A stretch of DNA of 64,000 bases from Lentzea guizhouensis (lineage in GTDB: Bacteria > Actinomycetota > Actinomycetes > Mycobacteriales > Pseudonocardiaceae): NCBI RefSeq assembly GCF_001701025.1, contig NZ_CP016793.1, forward strand, positions 5,580,001 through 5,644,000, in the 5' to 3' direction. How positions within the stretch are numbered: position 1 is the first letter of the stretch; each line of letters begins with the position of its first letter. The notes beneath the pieces were generated by a model. The model did not search any database, was not told the DNA's origin, and worked only from the letters and a program-made list of their open reading frames with translations. Of this stretch, positions 1 to 8,526 are shown piece after piece. Made by a program: the position numbers and the translations under genes.

Positions 1-1148
1 GCGCGTTCCCGCAGGCCCACCAGCCCGTGGCCGCCGCCGGGCAGTGACTGACCGGGTTCCGGCGAGGCCGTGTTGCGCACCTCGACGCGCACGGCCTCGT
101 CGTCGGCGTCCACCACCACGTGGGCGGCCGCGCCGGGTGCGTGCTTGCGGACGTTGGTCAACGCCTCCTGCACGGTGCGGTAGACGGCACCGGACACAGG
201 AGCGGCAACGTCGGTCACCGGCCCGTGGACCTGCAGCTGCACCTCGAAACCGGCGTCGGCGGCGAGCTCGGGCAGCTCGCCCACACCCGGCTGGGTGGCG
301 TCGTCGCCGTCGGTCGTGCGCAGGACGGACACGAGCTGGCGCAGCTCGTCCAGCGTGCGGGTCGACAGCGTCCTGATCGTGGTCGCCACCTGTTTGTGCT
401 CGGCGTTGGCCACGGCCATCCGCAGGGCGCCCGCCTGCATCGCGATGAGGCTGACCTGGTGCGACACCACGTCGTGCATCTCACGGGCCAAGCGCGCGCG
501 TTCGTCGGCACGGACGGCGTGCGCGTGCAGGACCCGTTCGCGTTCACGGGACTCGGCGAGCTCGGCGATGCGGTCGGCGAGCTGCTGGCGGGCGTGGGCG
601 AGCAAAGCCAGCGCAATGGGCAGACCCGCGATCATCACGCCGCGGATCGCCGAGTGCAGGTGGGCGTACCAGGGGAACTTGAGGAAGTCCTCCGGCGGCC
701 ACAGCGCCGAGCGGCTCAGCCACACCAGCACGCCCGCGGCCAGCGTCTGCCAGCCCCACACGTACCGGCGCGCCACCGCGTACAGGGCGATCATCGCGGC
801 CATCTGCGCCCAGCCGAAGAAGAAGCCGGGGATGGTCAGCAGCGCGACCACGAACGGAAACCGGCGGCGCAGCAGCAGCACGGCTGCCGCGGTCCAGGAC
901 AGCCACAGCGAGTAGGCCGGCGGGTTCTCGTCGGCCAGCCACGACATGCCGAGCCACACGTCGAGCACCCCGACGAGCACCAGCCCGAGGTCGACCGCGA
1001 CCTGGCGGACGTCGCCGGTCAACGGCCAGCGCGACCCGGCCTCGGCCGAGCTCGACCGCGGGGCAGGAAGCAGCGTCGTGGTCAGGATCCGACCTCCCCT
1101 GTGAGCGGTTCGATCCTCACCGTACTGCGCGTATGCGGCGGTTGGCAT
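1..1148 (-). CDS. Sensor histidine kinase, NarL/HisKA_3 type (cut by window edge)
   Basis: Membrane histidine kinase of a two-component system. Translation from an ATG at 1148 (preceded by GAAGGGG) gives a hydrophobic N-terminal half with several membrane segments (roughly residues 50-70, 85-125, 135-150 and 168-185). A coiled stretch follows, then the HisKA_3 dimerisation box AREMHDVVSHQVS with the phospho-acceptor His near residue 225. The ATPase domain has an N box (EALTNVRKHAP) and a G box (GGGHGLVGLRERA), and is interrupted by the window edge just after the G box. Nearly the whole protein is present. The family normally pairs with a LuxR-type response regulator encoded next to it, which would lie to the left of the window. 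The signal sensed cannot be read from the sequence. Confidence 0.88.
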   Translation of the reverse strand, partial: MPTAAYAQYGEDRTAHRGGRILTTTLLPAPRSSSAEAGSRWPLTGDVRQVAVDLGLVLVGVLDVWLGMSWLADENPPAYSLWLSWTAAAVLLLRRRFPFVVALLTIPGFFFGWAQMAAMIALYAVARRYVWGWQTLAAGVLVWLSRSALWPPEDFLKFPWYAHLHSAIRGVMIAGLPIALALLAHARQQLADRIAELAESRERERVLHAHAVRADERARLAREMHDVVSHQVSLIAMQAGALRMAVANAEHKQVATTIRTLSTRTLDELRQLVSVLRTTDGDDATQPGVGELPELAADAGFEVQLQVHGPVTDVAAPVSGAVYRTVQEALTNVRKHAPGAAAHVVVDADDEAVRVEVRNTASPEPGQSLPGGGHGLVGLRER

Positions 1149-1233
1149 GGTTGCCCCTTCACCCCGACCTGCTCCGTCACGAGTTAAGGACGCCCTTGCT
1201 CGCGGATTGGTACGCCGCTGCGCTCATCAATGT

Positions 1234-1266
1234 GCTACCGCACACGCACGGGGCGTGTGCGGTAGC
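1234..1266 (-). terminator. Hairpin terminator after the DUF4360 gene
   Basis: A perfect 14-bp inverted repeat (1234-1247 with 1253-1266) encloses a 5-base loop. It lies 19 bases beyond the stop of the minus-strand gene at 1285 and upstream of the histidine kinase start at 1148. There is no U-run, which is common for actinobacterial terminators, so the call rests on stem strength and position. Confidence 0.7.
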
Positions 1267-1284
1267 GATCGAGCAGGTCAGGGC

Positions 1285-1914
1285 CTACGGGCAGAGCTTC
1301 CACGAGAACCGGTACGTCGTGTCGATCTCCCCGTCGGTCGAGTCCATCGACATGAAGCTCGTCGTGGTCGCGGTGTCCGAGGTGCCCGCGTACACGCGCA
1401 GCTCGGTGTTGATGTTGAAGTGCCGCTGCTCACCGCACGGCGAGTAGACGATCGCGGCCAGCTCGGTCGTGTCCGTGGCCTGCCAGTCGTCGCTGTGCGG
1501 GCCGTTGTACCGGTGCGAGAGCGACTCCGTCTGCGACATGCCCTGGAAGTAGTAGTTGGCCTTCTCGACCGCATGAGCGCCGCGCTCCAGGTGCGCGAAA
1601 CCTCTGTAGTCGGCCTGGGCGATGCCGTAGGTGAAGCCCTGCGGGACGTTGACCCGCAGGTTGAGCTGGCAGTTCTTCCTGAAGTCGGTCGGTCGGGCAC
1701 CCACGCCGACCTGGGCGAGGAAGTCGCTGTAGGTGACCGTGAACGCCTTGTTGTCCTCGGACACCGCGACGGCCGCCGTGCCGGCGGGGCAGCCGGAACC
1801 GTTGACGGTCACGATGTCGATCGTGATGTGGTCGGGCGGCGGCGTGTCGTTCGGCGCGCCGGGCGGGATGACGATGGACGAGGCCAGCAGGGCAGCGGCA
1901 ACCGCGTTGAGCAT
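1285..1914 (-). CDS. Secreted DUF4360 protein, copy 1
   Basis: A 209-residue protein starting with a short hydrophobic signal peptide (MLNAVAAALLASSIV). The DUF4360 domain then fills the rest: ITIDIVTVNGSGCPAGT, the FRKNCQLNL motif, the PQGFTYGIAQADYRGFAHLE stretch and a C-terminal FSWKLC. Four cysteines (SGC, KNC, SPCG, KLC) suggest two disulfides in the exported protein. The ATG at 1914 follows GGAAAGG at good spacing. The next gene upstream, at 1981-2610, is a same-length paralogue in the same orientation 66 bases away, so this is a tandem duplication. The biochemical function of the family is unknown; export is inferred from the signal peptide. Confidence 0.85.
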   Translation of the reverse strand: MLNAVAAALLASSIVIPPGAPNDTPPPDHITIDIVTVNGSGCPAGTAAVAVSEDNKAFTVTYSDFLAQVGVGARPTDFRKNCQLNLRVNVPQGFTYGIAQADYRGFAHLERGAHAVEKANYYFQGMSQTESLSHRYNGPHSDDWQATDTTELAAIVYSPCGEQRHFNINTELRVYAGTSDTATTTSFMSMDSTDGEIDTTYRFSWKLCP

Positions 1915-1980
1915 GGGACACCTTTCCGACGCAACTCACAGGCGGGGATGGCGGCGGATTGTCAGAAAATCGTCAGGTTC

Positions 1981-2610
1981 CTAGTCGCAGCGCTTCCACG
2001 AGAACTGGAACAACGTGCGCACCTCGCCACGCGCGTAGTCCATCGTCATGAAACTGTTCGCATTCGGGTCCGCTGAACCTTTGTCGACGCGCAGGGCGCT
2101 GTTGACGTTGAGATTGCGCTTCTCGCCGCACGGCGCGTAGACGATGTCCGCGAACTCGGTCCGGTGGGTCACCCGCCAGTTGTCGTCGACCGGCCCGGTG
2201 AAGGTGTGCTTCTTCTGGTTGTTCGCCGACTGGCCCTGGAAGTAGTAGTTCACCCACTGGTGCCCGGTCGCGCCGCGTTCGAGGTGCGCGAAACCGCCGT
2301 AGGTGGCCTCCGCGATGCCGTAGGTGAAGCCCTGCGGAATGTTGATCTGCAGGTTGAGCTGGCAGTTCTTCCGGAAGTCGGTGGCGCCCGCGCCCTTGCC
2401 CGCCTGAGCCAGGTAGTCGCTGTAGAGCACCCAGAACGACGTGTTGTCCGGGGCGACGACCACTTCCGCGGTGCCCTGCCTGCACCCGGACCCGTTGATC
2501 GTCACCACGTCGATCGTCACCCGCTCCGAAGGAATGACATCGGCGTTCGCGGGTGTGGAAGACAATGTGAACAGCACGGCCAGACCGGCCGCTGCCGTCG
2601 CTTTGCGCAT
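1981..2610 (-). CDS. Secreted DUF4360 protein, copy 2
   Basis: Second DUF4360 paralogue, also 209 residues. The ATG at 2610 is preferred over an upstream in-frame start at 2685 because MRKATAAAGLAVLFTL is a proper signal peptide ending at an ANA-like cleavage site, and GAAAGG lies just upstream. The mature domain keeps the same landmarks as copy 1: VTIDVVTINGSGC, DFRKNCQLNL, PQGFTYGIAEATYGGFAHLE, YAPCGEKR and the terminal SWKRC. Middle and C-terminal segments differ considerably from copy 1, so the duplication is not recent. It probably shares a transcript with copy 1. Function unknown. Confidence 0.87.
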   Translation of the reverse strand: MRKATAAAGLAVLFTLSSTPANADVIPSERVTIDVVTINGSGCRQGTAEVVVAPDNTSFWVLYSDYLAQAGKGAGATDFRKNCQLNLQINIPQGFTYGIAEATYGGFAHLERGATGHQWVNYYFQGQSANNQKKHTFTGPVDDNWRVTHRTEFADIVYAPCGEKRNLNVNSALRVDKGSADPNANSFMTMDYARGEVRTLFQFSWKRCD

Positions 2611-2779
2611 GAAGTTCGCCTTTCTCGGTGCCTCTTTCCCGGCGTGGCGCGGCAGCGGTGCACGGAGGCTAGCGCAACAACACATACGACGATGTAGTCC
2701 AAATGGTCCTGGTCACACTGATGGAGCAGCCGGTGAATCATTATCGACAATATTCACGCACCTGGTGCCGAAGGGACGA

Positions 2780-3193
2780 ATGGTTTCCGGCATACTGACG
2801 CGCATGCAGCAAGCCGGTCTGGTGCTCGTGGTCGAGGACGAGGACCCCGTGCGGAGGTACACCGTCAGCCTGCTCGAGGAGCTGGGCTACACCGTCGTGC
2901 AGGCGGTGGACGGCACCGAGGCGATCGCGATCCTGCGCGAGCGCCGTGCGGAGATCAGCGCGATGCTGCTGGACCACAGCATGCCGGGCCTGTCCGGCGG
3001 CGAGGTGCTGACCGAGGTCGAACGCGAAGGGCTGTCCGTGCCCGTCGTGCTGACCAGCGGCCACGACCGCACCGTGCTGGAACGCCGGTTCGCCGGTCAC
3101 GACGTGGCGGGCTACCTGCAGAAACCGTTCCGGATCGAGGCGCTCGACGAGACCGTGCGGCTCGCCGTCGCCAGGCGCGCTCAGGCGTCCTGA
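2780..3193 (+). CDS. Receiver-only (CheY-like) response regulator
   Basis: A stand-alone phosphoreceiver domain of 137 residues with no output domain. Acidic pocket VVEDED, phospho-acceptor Asp in MLLDHSMPG, conserved Ser/Thr in LTSGH and Lys in LQKPF are all present. The ATG at 2780 is chosen because AAGGGA precedes it; an ATG at 2804 would trim eight residues but has no ribosome-binding site. The gene is convergent with the hybrid kinase at 3181-6126, and the two 3' ends overlap by 13 bases. The pairing suggests that this protein shares phosphate flow with that kinase, but this is inference from position. Confidence 0.85.
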   Translation: MVSGILTRMQQAGLVLVVEDEDPVRRYTVSLLEELGYTVVQAVDGTEAIAILRERRAEISAMLLDHSMPGLSGGEVLTEVEREGLSVPVVLTSGHDRTVLERRFAGHDVAGYLQKPFRIEALDETVRLAVARRAQAS

Positions 3194-6126
3194 CCCAGGA
3201 CCTCGCGCACCTTCTCCAGCAGCTCCGACTCCACGTACGGCTTGCTGATCAGCACCTCGGACGTCATCGGCTCGTCCACCGTGTAGCCGGACATGTAGAT
3301 GACCGCGGGTGCCACGCCGGTGGACCGCAGCAATGCCACCAGCTCAGGCCCGCCCATCTTCGGCATGACGACGTCGGTGAGCACGAGGTCGATGGCGCTG
3401 CGGTGCTCGGTCGCGAGCTGCAGCGCCTCCTGGCCGTCGCCCGCCTCGATCACCGCGTACCCGGCGGTCTCCAGCGACCGCCGGGTCATGACCCGCACCT
3501 GGGAGTCGTCCTCCACCAGCAGGACGGTGCCCGCACCCAGCTGCGTGGTGACGCGACGCGCGTACGGCGCCGTCGCCGTGCCCTCTCTCTCGTGTGGCAC
3601 CGGCAGGTAGACCTCGACGGTCGTGCCCTGGCCGGGTGCGCTCAGGACCTCGATCTGGCCACCGCTCTGCTGCACGATGCCGAACACCGTGGACAGGCCG
3701 AGCCCGGTGCCCTTGCCGACCGGTTTCGTCGTGAAGTACGGCTCGAACACCTGCGCCAGCACCGCCGCGTCCATGCCCACACCCGTGTCGCGCACGCGCA
3801 TCACGACGTACTCGCCCGGCCGCACGCCGACGATCCGGCCGGTGTCGCCGGGACCGAGGGTCGCGTCGGCGATCTCCACGGACAGGGTGCCGCCCTGGGG
3901 CATCGCGTCGCGTGAGTTCACCGCGAGGTTGAACAGGATCTGCTGGATCTGGCCCGCGTCCGCCCACACCCGCGACACGCCGTCCGGCAGGTCGAACGTC
4001 AGCTCGATGTGGTCGCCGACGAGCGTGCGCAGCATCGAGCCGATCTTGGCGAGGTTCTCCCCGAGGTCGAGCGACTCGGGGTGCAGCACCTGCTGGCGGG
4101 TGAACGCGAGCAGCTGCCTGGTCAGGTTCGCCGCCCGTTCGCCGGCGTGGAGGATGTCCTCGATCGCGGTGCGGCGCGGGTCGTCGGGGAGGGTGCGCCG
4201 CAGCAGCATCTCGCTGTTGCCGTTCACCACGGTCAGGATGTTGTTGAAGTCGTGCGCGATGCCACCGGTCAGCCGGCCGATGGCCTCCATCTTCTGCGCG
4301 TGCCGCAGCTGGGCCTCGGTCTCGCCGACGCGTTCCTCGAGCCGGGCGCGCGCGTCCTTCAGCTCCTGCATCAGCCGGATCCCGCGCAACGCGCTGCTGA
4401 GCTGCTGCTGCACGGCCTCGTACATCCAGCCCTGCTCGGGGCCCTCCTCGAAGATCACGTACCCGAGCTGCTCGTCGTCGGTGTGCAGCGGGGCGACCAG
4501 CGCGCTGAACGGCACATCGCGGCGGAACCGGTACGGCGTCAGGGTGAGGGCGGGGAACGGCGTCTCCGGGAAGTCGGTGCGCAGCTTGCCCTCTTCGTAC
4601 CGCACGAGCACACGGGCGATACCGGGCGCTTCGTACGACATGACGTGACACGCGGGTATGCCGAGCCGAGGAAGCTCCTCGACCAACGCGTCCGTCAGCT
4701 CCGTGACGTCCCTCGACGCGACGAGCCGTTGCCCGGCTTCGCGCACCGTCTGGTCGTGGCGCTCGTGAGAGAGATAGGCGAACTTCGCGTCCGTGCGGAA
4801 CGCATCGCCCACCAGCAACTGCACGCGCAACCACAGTTCCTGGATCAACGTGGCGTCGCTGACCCGTGCGGTGACGAACCGGTACAGGTCGAACAGCGGC
4901 GCCCACCAGCTCTCCGGCGCACACCCGGCGCGCGCGCTCGCCCTGATGTACTCGGCGAGCATCTCGAGGAACCCGGCGCCTTGGACCTCACCACGCCCGG
5001 CCGCCATCAGCTCGACGACGAGCTGCTCGGCCCAGCCGTCCGGCAACGCCCCCGACGACGGGCCGAGCGAGGACCGCAGGTGGTCGGCCACGGTGTGCGC
5101 GGTCGCCGACTCGGAGATGTTCAGCCGGCCGTGCGCGGGCGCGTGCCCGCCCAGCCCCGTCGGCAGGCAGCCGCACGACCTGCGCACGACCAGCTCGGTC
5201 CGCAGCGTCTGCACCTGCGGCACCGGCCGCTTGAGGACCAGGGCCAGTGCCAGTTCCGCCGCCCTGATGCCCATGTCGTGGAACGGCGCGCGGACGGTGG
5301 TGAACGCGGGCATCGCCGCGTCGATGTTCACCTTGCGGTGCACCCTGACCTGGTGGCCGGCACCGGAGGTGGTGGTGTAGCCGAGGTCGTGCGTGCGCAC
5401 GTTGGTGTGGTTGTCGTACCCGACGACCGCGATGTCCTCCGGCGTGCGGAAACCCAGCTCCTCCAGCGCGGACACGACACCGATCGCGTAGTCGTCGTTG
5501 GCGGCGGCGATGGCGTCCGGCGGCAACTGCACCTCGGCGAGCATCCTGCGCACCGCGTCCGCGGCGGTGCCCGGTTCCCAGATGAACGAGCCCGGCCGCG
5601 TCACCAGCCTGGGGTCGAGCGGAATCCCGTGGGCGCGCAACGAGTCCGCGTACCCCTGGAACCGCTCGTTCGCCCCGATGTGCGACAGCGGCCCGCGCAC
5701 GAACGCGATGCGCCTCCGGCCGTGCACCTCGATGAGGTGGTCGACCGCCTGCTTCATGCCCTTGCGGTTGTCCATCAGGATCGACGGCCACGGCCCGAGG
5801 GTGGTCTCCACACTCACGATCGGCATGGGCGCGTACCGCTTCACGAACTCCTGCATGCCTTCGGGCCCGATGAGCTGCCCCATGCGCGTCGTCCACACGA
5901 CCAGCGCGTCGATCCGGTCCGGCGAGATGAGGTCGAACACGGCGTTGGCACGGCGTTTGTGCGGGTCCGGGTGGTTCAGCTCGCTGCCCACGAAGCACAC
6001 CAGGTCGCACCCGAGCCGCTGCGCGCCGTCGCTGACCCCACGCCACTGCTCGCCAGCGAGCTCGATCAACGGGCCCGCGGTGATCATCCCGATGGTGGGC
6101 CGTCGCTTCGCACTGCCGTTCGCCAC
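3181..6126 (-). CDS. Hybrid histidine kinase with LacI/PBP1-type sensor domain
   Basis: A 981-residue soluble hybrid kinase. Residues about 10-320 form a LacI/GalR-like effector-binding domain (TIGMITAGPL start, AAANDDYAIGVVSALEELGF, VVGYDN) without the helix-turn-helix that LacI repressors carry. Residues about 440-590 resemble a GAF-type module, followed by a coiled coil at 585-610. The HisKA box GGIAHDFNNIL places the phospho-His near 625. The ATPase domain has NLAVNSRDAM, DTGVGM and GKGTGLGLS. A C-terminal receiver (VLLVEDD, acceptor Asp near 918 in VLTDVVMPK, Lys near 962) completes it. No membrane segment or signal peptide is visible, so the sugar-like ligand would be sensed in the cytoplasm. 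The ligand is unknown. Confidence 0.87.
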   Translation of the reverse strand: MANGSAKRRPTIGMITAGPLIELAGEQWRGVSDGAQRLGCDLVCFVGSELNHPDPHKRRANAVFDLISPDRIDALVVWTTRMGQLIGPEGMQEFVKRYAPMPIVSVETTLGPWPSILMDNRKGMKQAVDHLIEVHGRRRIAFVRGPLSHIGANERFQGYADSLRAHGIPLDPRLVTRPGSFIWEPGTAADAVRRMLAEVQLPPDAIAAANDDYAIGVVSALEELGFRTPEDIAVVGYDNHTNVRTHDLGYTTTSGAGHQVRVHRKVNIDAAMPAFTTVRAPFHDMGIRAAELALALVLKRPVPQVQTLRTELVVRRSCGCLPTGLGGHAPAHGRLNISESATAHTVADHLRSSLGPSSGALPDGWAEQLVVELMAAGRGEVQGAGFLEMLAEYIRASARAGCAPESWWAPLFDLYRFVTARVSDATLIQELWLRVQLLVGDAFRTDAKFAYLSHERHDQTVREAGQRLVASRDVTELTDALVEELPRLGIPACHVMSYEAPGIARVLVRYEEGKLRTDFPETPFPALTLTPYRFRRDVPFSALVAPLHTDDEQLGYVIFEEGPEQGWMYEAVQQQLSSALRGIRLMQELKDARARLEERVGETEAQLRHAQKMEAIGRLTGGIAHDFNNILTVVNGNSEMLLRRTLPDDPRRTAIEDILHAGERAANLTRQLLAFTRQQVLHPESLDLGENLAKIGSMLRTLVGDHIELTFDLPDGVSRVWADAGQIQQILFNLAVNSRDAMPQGGTLSVEIADATLGPGDTGRIVGVRPGEYVVMRVRDTGVGMDAAVLAQVFEPYFTTKPVGKGTGLGLSTVFGIVQQSGGQIEVLSAPGQGTTVEVYLPVPHEREGTATAPYARRVTTQLGAGTVLLVEDDSQVRVMTRRSLETAGYAVIEAGDGQEALQLATEHRSAIDLVLTDVVMPKMGGPELVALLRSTGVAPAVIYMSGYTVDEPMTSEVLISKPYVESELLEKVREVLGQDA

Positions 6127-6211
6127 AAAACCCCCGCTGCCTCAACGCGATTCGAGATGATACGCGGTGCCGAGGGGAATGCCCGGCTCGTCAGCAGGGG
6201 GACCGGTCCGG

Positions 6212-6817
6212 ATGAACGCAGAGGAACTCAGGACGTTGCTCGCGGAGGGCGGCGACCTGTCCGCCGACCAGATGAGCGCAGTGCTCGCCACCGGCGACGT
6301 GAAGGTCATCAGCCTGGCGCTGCGGTCCGGTCTCGTGGACGAGGCCGGAATCCGGACCATTGCGGCGAACACAAGCCTGCGGTGGACTCTGGTGCACGTC
6401 CCGGAGCTTCCCGCCGACGTGGTGGACCTGCTGGTCGACTCGGACGCCGTCGCCCTGGTCGCCCAGTACCGGACGCTGCCGGCCGAGCTCGCCGAGACGC
6501 TGAGCCGGCATCCGGACCGCCGGGTGCGCAGAGCGTTGGCGCGCAACGCTTCCACGCCTCCCGCACTACTCGCTCGCCTCAGCTCGGAGGACTTCGTGTC
6601 GTTCGCGCTGGCCGAGAACCCCGCCACACCCGTGGAAGTGCTTGTCACGTTGGCGGCACACGAGTCGTTCGCGGTCCGGCGGGTCACGGCGCTGCGGACC
6701 GACCTGCCGCCCGCGTTGTACGAACAGCTCGCCAGGGACGAGAACCAGGTCGTGCGCGCCGCCCTGGCCGGAAATCCCGCGCTTCCGGCCGCCGTGAGAG
6801 CAAGACTGCAACCGTGA
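6212..6817 (+). CDS. Leucine-rich-repeat-variant (LRV) protein 1
   Basis: A 201-residue alpha-solenoid protein built from degenerate repeats of the LRV/HEAT kind: ALARNASTPPALLARL, LAENPATPVEVLVTLA, ALAGNPALPAAVRARL and similar units with a spaced N-P/L pattern. The start at 6212 (MNAEELRTLL) follows AGGGGGACC; an in-frame ATG at 6167 lacks such a site. It is divergent from the hybrid kinase and overlaps the second LRV gene by four bases (GTGA), so the two are translated as a unit. Such repeats usually bind proteins. No enzyme domain is visible and the partner is unknown. Confidence 0.75.
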   Translation: MNAEELRTLLAEGGDLSADQMSAVLATGDVKVISLALRSGLVDEAGIRTIAANTSLRWTLVHVPELPADVVDLLVDSDAVALVAQYRTLPAELAETLSRHPDRRVRRALARNASTPPALLARLSSEDFVSFALAENPATPVEVLVTLAAHESFAVRRVTALRTDLPPALYEQLARDENQVVRAALAGNPALPAAVRARLQP

Positions 6818-7827
6818 ACGCACTGCACGGCCTGGCGGAGAACCCGTCGCTGCCACCGGACCTGCTCGCCCGGCTGGTCGCTCTGGCCGACCAGGACCTG
6901 AAGTGGCACCTGTCCCGCCGCACCGACCTCTCCGCGGCGCAACGCGTCCGGTGCCACATGACCCTCGTGAGCGACGACCCGATCCCCGACCCGGACGTGC
7001 TGCCGGCCGAACGCCCTGACCTCTCGCCCGTGGAGCTGTTCCACCTCGCCACCCACGAGAACCCGCTGGCGCGCCTGGCCCTCGCCGCCCGCCGCGACCT
7101 CCCGCCCGAGGCCTGCGAACGCCTCGCCGAGGACCCGCTTCCCGGCGTCCGCTGGGAGCTCGCCGCCAACCCGGTGACGCCTGAACCCGTGCTGCGCTCG
7201 CTCGCCACCGCGTGCCAGGAGACCCGGCGCAACCTCGCCCACAACCCGAAGATCCCCCTCGACCTGTTGGCCGACATCGCCCCCACCACGCGCATCGGCC
7301 CCACCCTGGTGCCGCGCGTCGCCACCGCCACCCCGGACGAGCTCCGCCTGCTCGCGGCGTCCGACGTGCCGCAGGTGCGCGCCCTGGTGGCCCAGCGCGG
7401 AGACCTGCCGCCCGACGTCCTGGACCTGCTTGCCACCGACACCGACCTGGCCGTGGCCAAGGGGGTCGCGCCCGCTCTGGCGGTGTCTCAACTCCGGGAG
7501 GTCGTGCACCGCCACGGCACCCCGGTGTTCCCCCGAGCCGCGTTGAACCCGAACTGCCCACCAGACCTGCTGCACCACCTGGCGACGAACGCCCCGGCAG
7601 GCCACAAGACGTTCCGCGAGGTCGCCGCCCACCCGAACACGTCAACCGAGACGCTGCTGCTCTGCCTGCACGACGACCGGGGCCGCGCAGCAGCCGCCCG
7701 CCACCCGTCCCTGCCCGCGGACGTGCTCCTCGGCCTGCTCGACGACCCCACGACAGCCGAGGACGCCGCCGCCAACCCCGCGCTGCCGGTCAGCGCGATG
7801 CGGACCCTGCTCGGTCCCACCACTTGA
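6814..7827 (+). CDS. Leucine-rich-repeat-variant (LRV) protein 2
   Basis: A 337-residue protein made almost wholly of LRV-like repeats (ENPSLPPDLLARLVALAD, ENPLARLALAARRDLPPEA, LAHNPKIPLDLLADIA, LNPNCPPDLLHHLATN, HPNTSTETLLL). The GTG start at 6814 overlaps the stop of the preceding gene by four bases. Open frame continues far upstream, but that region is antisense to the hybrid kinase and is not protein-like. The last 38 bases overlap the convergent acetyltransferase gene. Repeat count and spacing suggest a scaffold that extends the first LRV protein; this is inference. Confidence 0.77.
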   Translation: MNALHGLAENPSLPPDLLARLVALADQDLKWHLSRRTDLSAAQRVRCHMTLVSDDPIPDPDVLPAERPDLSPVELFHLATHENPLARLALAARRDLPPEACERLAEDPLPGVRWELAANPVTPEPVLRSLATACQETRRNLAHNPKIPLDLLADIAPTTRIGPTLVPRVATATPDELRLLAASDVPQVRALVAQRGDLPPDVLDLLATDTDLAVAKGVAPALAVSQLREVVHRHGTPVFPRAALNPNCPPDLLHHLATNAPAGHKTFREVAAHPNTSTETLLLCLHDDRGRAAAARHPSLPADVLLGLLDDPTTAEDAAANPALPVSAMRTLLGPTT

Positions 7828-8245
7828 TCAGGTTCGTCTGCTCCTTGCGCACCTCGTACCCGTGCGCCGCGTAGAACTCCCGCGCGTCCACCCGGTTGTG
7901 CCCGGTCACCAGCCGCACCCCGGCCGCTCCGTCCGCCCGCGCCCACGACTCGCCGACCTCCAGCAGCCGCCGCGCCACCCCACGCCGCCGGTGCGCGGGG
8001 GAGGTCGCCAGCGTGACGAGGTTCTTCAACGGCCGGTGGTAGGTGTTCTCGTAGTCGCAGAGCTGGATGTACCCCAGCACGTCCGCACCCTCGGCGGCCA
8101 CGAACAGCGCGATGTGCGGCGCCTTGATGATGCGCTCCAGCTGGGCGCGCGTGTCCTCGGGGGAGAAGTCGTAGCCCAGCGCGTCGCGGTTGATCGCGCA
8201 GATCGCGTCCGCGTCGGACAGGTGCACCTCACGAACGACGATCAT
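7790..8245 (-). CDS. GNAT-family N-acetyltransferase
   Basis: A 151-residue acetyltransferase. The GNAT core is clear: beta-strand and helix A (IVVREVHLSDADAICAINRDA), the acetyl-CoA loop SPAHRRRGVARRLLEVGE (Q/RxxGxG/A type), and a C-terminal ARADGAAGVRLVTGHNRVDA followed by FYAAHGYEV. The ATG at 8245 has GGGGGA upstream and excludes a longer in-frame extension with no recognisable sequence. Its 3' end overlaps the LRV gene convergently by 38 bases. The substrate cannot be told from the sequence. Confidence 0.88.
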   Translation of the reverse strand: MIVVREVHLSDADAICAINRDALGYDFSPEDTRAQLERIIKAPHIALFVAAEGADVLGYIQLCDYENTYHRPLKNLVTLATSPAHRRRGVARRLLEVGESWARADGAAGVRLVTGHNRVDAREFYAAHGYEVRKEQTNLIKWWDRAGSASR

Positions 8246-8391
8246 GTTGTCCCCCAGCGGAAGGCTCCGTGTGAACCTACCGGACCGGGCAGGACGTGGG
8301 CGGTCTTGGGCAGACCCACCGCGTCCAGGCGCAGGAACACGTTGTTGTGCCGGTTGGCCCCGTGTGCTCCGACGAACCCGTCTCCCGCCAC
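8242..8391 (-). CDS. Possible 49-residue ORF coupled to the acetyltransferase
   Basis: In the frame that shares ATGA with the acetyltransferase start, a GTG at 8391 opens a 49-codon frame. Its product has plausible composition (HNNVFLRLDAVGLPKTAHVL) and ends on the TGA overlapping the downstream ATG. A GGTGAGG lies upstream. It could be a coupled small gene or a remnant of a longer one. The family is not recognised and support is weak. Confidence 0.22.
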   Translation of the reverse strand: MAGDGFVGAHGANRHNNVFLRLDAVGLPKTAHVLPGPVGSHGAFRWGTT

Positions 8392-8494
8392 GCCGGCACC
8401 TCACCCCGGTCGCGGAACGCCGAGGGGCTGGTCGGCGCACCGCGCGAAACGGGCCGGCGCTGCGACTGCCCGCGTTCGACAGCTCGCCTGAATG

Positions 8495-8523
8495 AAAAAG
8501 GCCCCCGGCGTGAACCGGGGGCC
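8495..8523 (-). terminator. Rho-independent terminator of the pentose phosphate operon
   Basis: A 9-bp perfect GC stem (8500-8508 with 8515-8523) is followed, on the minus strand, by five T residues (8499-8495). It begins three bases after the pgl stop codon, so it ends the tkt-to-pgl transcript. Confidence 0.9.
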
Positions 8524-8526
8524 TCG

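Noticed and set aside
4009..7827. A 1272-codon plus-strand frame running into the second LRV gene
   Set aside because: Its first 930 codons are antisense to the hybrid kinase and have His/Arg/Val-rich shadow composition; the real gene starts at the coupled GTG at 6814.
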